Assembly (NCBI GenBank): GCA_905178155.1
Contig: CAJINV010000001.1
Span: 1,949,904-2,013,903 of the forward strand
Direction: 5' to 3'
Source of the DNA: Amoebophrya sp. A120
Taxonomy: Eukaryota; Sar; Dinophyceae; Syndiniales; Amoebophryaceae
Length of the DNA: 64,000 nucleotides
In this document: in pieces, positions 60,501-64,000 of the stretch
How positions within the stretch are numbered: the first letter of the stretch is position 1
Layout: every line of letters begins with the position of its first letter
Position numbers and translations under genes: made by a program
Notes under the pieces: generated by a model
Told to the model about the DNA's origin: nothing
The model's database searches: none
What the model saw: only the letters and a program-made list of their open reading frames with translations

Positions 60501-63500
60501 TTTCCTTGCTTGGTTCAGCACGCCCTGCGCCTCGTCGAAGGGACACAACTTCGCCAGCGCGAGCCACATGTCCACACTGGTGGGCAGGCACTGGACGGCG
60601 CGGATCAGCAGGGTTTTCGCGTTCTCCTTGTCTTCCAAGCCGATGGCTTCCTTCCACAAGGTCTCTGAGTTCGGAATGAACTCCAAAGCCTTTCGGAGCA
60701 CCTTGGATTTTCGGGGCCGCTCGGTTTCCAAGTTCGCGGCCTCCAACCAGAGGCGGACGCTGTAGCGGTTCTGCTTTACGCCTGTCGTTGTGGGGAAAAG
60801 AGAATAATGCGAGGAGGTTCTGCACAAAATAAAATCCGGAAAAGTATTAAAATCATAATCATCTCGAGCAGATGAACGACTCTTCTTGACAAGAAAAGCT
60901 ACAACCAGCCTACTGACACTACCACTAGGTCACTATTTGATTTTTATTTTCCTTCATATGTACATTTAGTTTCCGCAGAAAATAAAACGCCGAAGTTTCA
61001 TCGTGTAAGTACCTTGCGCAATCACGCTTTTTGCGCCTTCCAGACTGCCTTTCCGTTCTAAACGGACGGCCTCAATCCATATTTCTTCGTTTTCCGGACA
61101 GTTCTTTACTCCCTGGACAATCATCTCGCGGGCGACAGCGTCGCGACCTGCGATTTCCTCTACTCGTGCGGCGGCAATCCATCCGGGGGCGTGCTTAGGA
61201 TTGCTCTGCGTTACGCTAGACATCAGAAGTCGGGTCTGGAAAAGCAGGTTTGGGTTTTTTTTAGTGCAGCTGAAGCTCGAGCGTGTGAATAAACAAAGGA
61301 AGAGCAGTATGTAATGCGTCGTGATCATCATGAAAAAAACTGCAGTTGATGACCATGACGAGCAGCAACTTCGTCGGACGAAGGACGCTAATTATTGCAC
61401 TTGAAGCTCACGAAAAAAAAAAAAATCTGTAGAAATATGATACCTTCTTCAAGTCGCTGATATCGATTCCCTGACCCGGGTTCCGGGCCTGCAAATCGGT
61501 TAGGAAACCTCCAACGTCGGTGCGGGCGACGTTACTCACTTTGCCCTCCATGTCGGCCAGTTTCAGAAAGAGTCCCTGCCCTATGGATGTGTCAGAGTTG
61601 AAATCGACAAAGTTGAAATAATTTGTCATGCATAAAATGGATGCCAGTTGGAACCCAGTTTTCAAGTGGCGCAAGACAAATTTTCGGAGCACCGGAATCC
61701 AATTTGTCATGCTGTTTGTGCACAGAAGACTGCTTTTGTCATGCTCCTTTAGCAGCTCTATCCCGAACCCTAAATAGGCTCACAGTCTGCCTCTCTTGCC
61801 ATCCCGGCTAGACAGGCACTTCATGCCTTGCATTTTATGCATTGCAAATCATTTCAACTTTGACGATTTCAAACCTGACGCTTCCATATGCCCCTTCGCG
61901 GCCGCGAAGTCCGTGATTGCGGATCGGTAGCCGCCTGCAGAGGGCGTCTGCATGCCAGAGGGGGTCTGCATGCCCGATAAGGGGGTGGACATGCCGCTGG
62001 AAGACGAGGGGACGTTTCCGGACCGGTAACTGCCAATCATCGCGGGCGTCATCATCCCCAGCGGGGTACTCATGCCCAACGGTGTGCTCATGCCGCCACC
62101 TGGAGTTGATTTTGTTTGCGTTTGCTTTCCCTTTCGCTTCTGAAAAGCATGTACGATTGGCGCAGAGCGAGGATAACGGTCTTCTCTCCAAATTCAGTCA
62201 ATGACTACATGAGCAGTAAATACAATGTGGAGCAAGCTTCTTCGGCACTGTATTAGCTGCCAAGGCGAGCCAGGAACTGCTATCGAACTGTCTAAGTTTC
62301 CTGAGCAGTAAATACAAAAATGAGCAACAGAACAGCTGCAGCAGCGCACCAACATATCTTTCAGGTTTGAAGTACTTACCCATCATTCCCAGTGGCGTCT
62401 GGCCGCCTCCTGCGACACCGGGCATGCCTGGTCTTGCCCGGCCGGCCATCATGCTTAGTGGTGTTTGCATGCCCATTGGGGTTTGCATCCCCATGGGGGT
62501 CTGCATGCCGAGTGGCGTGCTCATACCACCACCCATACCGCCCATGCCAAGAGGTGTGCTCATGCCGCCCATGCCCATCGGCGTGCTCATTCCGCTCGGG
62601 TTGGCCATTGGCGTCTGGGCGCCCTGCACGCTGCTCCCCATCGCCCCGTGCTTCATCAGACCGGTGGTGCCCGCGAGCACGTGGTCGGGCATAGCGTAAA
62701 TCGAGTCGCGCTTTCTGTGTTTGATTTTCAGATGCTCCTGGGCGTCCGGAATGTTGTTCCACTCTTCGTTGGATACCTGTGGGGGAGAGTGAATGAAATC
62801 AAATGTCGTGCAACAAACTTCTAAGTACATTCATACGCTTGAGCGCAAACACAAAGATATTCTTCCCCAGAGACCAGGAAGTAGAAGGTCCTGGATATAG
62901 TTCTTTCTGTTTCTTTCGCCATCGCAGACCTAGTGCAGCAGGTTCAACAAGCAGATTTCACAAACTAAAACTATACCCTCCCAAGTTCTCGGGTCAAGTC
63001 TGCGAACTGCTGTCTCACCGTCGGTTTATCCGCACGCATCTTTTTCAGTTCGTTTTTCATTCGCTCTTCGCGCCACTTGGCTCTCCTCTCATCCAAGCGA
63101 ACGTCGCACTCGTTGTAAATTCGGTCCGCCTCCTCATCGTCTTTTTCGTAATTTATTCCCGCGAAAAGACTACCACCGTACCCGGCAAACTCGTCGTAGT
63201 TGCTGTCTCCGAGATCCTGTAATATTAGAGTGGTTTTTTGTATTGGTGCACATCCAGTACTATGAATGTGGCACCTAAAAACATTATAGTAAAATTTGAT
63301 CCTCACAGTTGATATTTAAGCAAAAAAAAATACCGTTTTGTCGTCGTCTCTGTCGACTTCGTCACGACTGACACCACCGATAAACCCGGTCGCACCACGA
63401 CCTCGACCTGGAATGTAGCCCGGTGGCGGCGCCCCGAACCTTAGATCCCCGTGCTCCTCCGGTCCCTTTCCGCCCTTGTCCCCGCCCTTTTTACCCGCCC

Positions 63501-63636
63501 CTTTCTTGGCTCCGTCGTAGTTGTCAGGCCGGGTCATAATCTTGAAGGGCGCCGCACCACGCCCCGCACCAGCGACATAGCCCTGCGGGGCCGCGCTGTC
63601 GATCTTCTGCCGCTTGGCATTCGGTACCAGCGACAT
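57566..63636 (-). CDS. PRPF6 / Prp6 U5 snRNP HAT-repeat protein
   Basis: Tri-snRNP bridge protein made of HAT/TPR repeats. Exons 63636-63334, 63216-62977, 62776-62380, 62099-61890, 61577-61444, 61235-61013, 60781-59946, 59709-59172, 58952-58634, 58366-58027, 57715-57566; 1229 aa in frame (human 941). N-terminal PRP1 domain: APPPGYIPGRGRGATGF, DSNYDEFAGYGGSLF, YEKDDEEADRIY. A Met/Thr/Pro-rich repeat insert follows (units like GMQTP, GMSTPLG, about residues 235-385). HAT repeats start at KHAPGWIAAARVEE and run through KALEFIPNSETLWKEA, GTRESLDKVLARA and AEVLWLMRAKQKWLSGDL to VDALKHCENDTYVQMAVAE. A C-terminal extension, about 150 aa past the human end, contains KRPGYVFKLGIYGQGYYED and a Gln/Lys tail. 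Eight GTA...AG introns and two introners. Confidence 0.96.
57721..58026. mobile_element. Family C introner in PRPF6
   Basis: Flanked by CAAGC (57716-57720, 58027-58031); 306 bp. Inverted ends around TGTCAGGATCGAAATCAACA and TTGTCAATTTCGATTCTGAC. Removal joins GYYEDIGL to DFSVSAAAI in frame. Confidence 0.92.
61582..61889. mobile_element. Family C introner in PRPF6
   Basis: Flanked by GCCC (61578-61581, 61890-61893); 308 bp. Inverted ends around TGTCAGAGTTGAAATCGACA. Removal joins DFAAAKG to QGLFLKLADM in frame. Confidence 0.92.
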
Positions 63637-64000
63637 CTTGTTGACGACGGTCGGGAGCTATCTATCAGTTGTCGCGGTGGTTTTTGAGCGTTACTAGTGC
63701 CGCACTTCTTCACGACGTAGCGCGTGCTGACGTTGGAATAAAACGCCGCTCCAAAGAGTATGCCGCGGTGACACTGCTCCACTTGCGCTATCAGAAATTA
63801 TGCTGCTGCTGCGCAACACACGGCTGCGTGGTGTCTACTGTTCGAGGCGTCATCAGCAGACCGGTAATATTTCTTTTTCTGCTAGTTTACAGAAATGAAA
63901 ATTGTGTCGAGAGACTGATCAAAATAAATCGCTACCACTTTTTTATTTAGTCTACTCCATGAACTATACTCGTGGTAGTACAGGACCCATCATGCTTCCG
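63637..64000. other. Upstream flank of PRPF6, no gene seen
   Basis: The last 0.36 kb of the window, 5' of the PRPF6 start. No promoter motif, RNA gene or supported ORF recognised. Confidence 0.6.

Overview
This 64 kb window is nuclear DNA of a protist with many introns. It most resembles a parasitic (syndinian) dinoflagellate such as Amoebophrya. The assignment rests on three features: a one-directional gene array, many short introns that look like small transposable elements (introners) flanked by direct repeats, and the absence of bacterial operon features. The species itself is inferred. Proteins were recognised from family motifs read by eye; no database search was run.

Every well-supported gene is on the minus strand. 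In transcription order, from the right edge leftwards: PRPF6 (U5 snRNP), a small orphan protein, a 2H cyclic phosphodiesterase, a GPC1-type glycerophosphocholine acyltransferase, a CPPED1-like metallophosphatase, a disordered/coiled-coil protein, a CEP164-like WW/coiled-coil protein, a 53-aa membrane protein, SNRNP40 (U5-40K), a URI1-like prefoldin, MCM5, a JmjC protein, the PLP-homeostasis protein PLPBP, a HAD-family phosphatase, POLR3C (RNA polymerase III), an FkbM-type methyltransferase on a membrane anchor, and a disordered orphan at the left edge. A possible 56-aa membrane protein on the plus strand (32787-32957) is the only credible exception.

Two intron classes coexist. About 33 are conventional introns that all start GTA and end AG. 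Another 27 are element-like introns of about 130-310 bp. They carry terminal inverted repeats, internal copies of GCATSACAAAT-like words, and 4-7 bp direct repeats, and removing the element plus one repeat copy restores the reading frame. With this rule, the multi-exon models of FkbM (882 aa), POLR3C (735), MCM5 (801), SNRNP40 (353), the WW protein (1631), the acyltransferase (856) and PRPF6 (1229) all close in frame. The elements fall into at least five families (A-E here) plus singletons. The FkbM gene has 11 introns and all are of this kind.

The genes are mostly housekeeping: splicing, replication, transcription, chaperone assembly, lipid and cofactor metabolism. They share direction and intron invasion rather than a pathway. 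Intergenic stretches are 0.4-2.5 kb and largely featureless. The left edge is nearly pure A-rich sequence.
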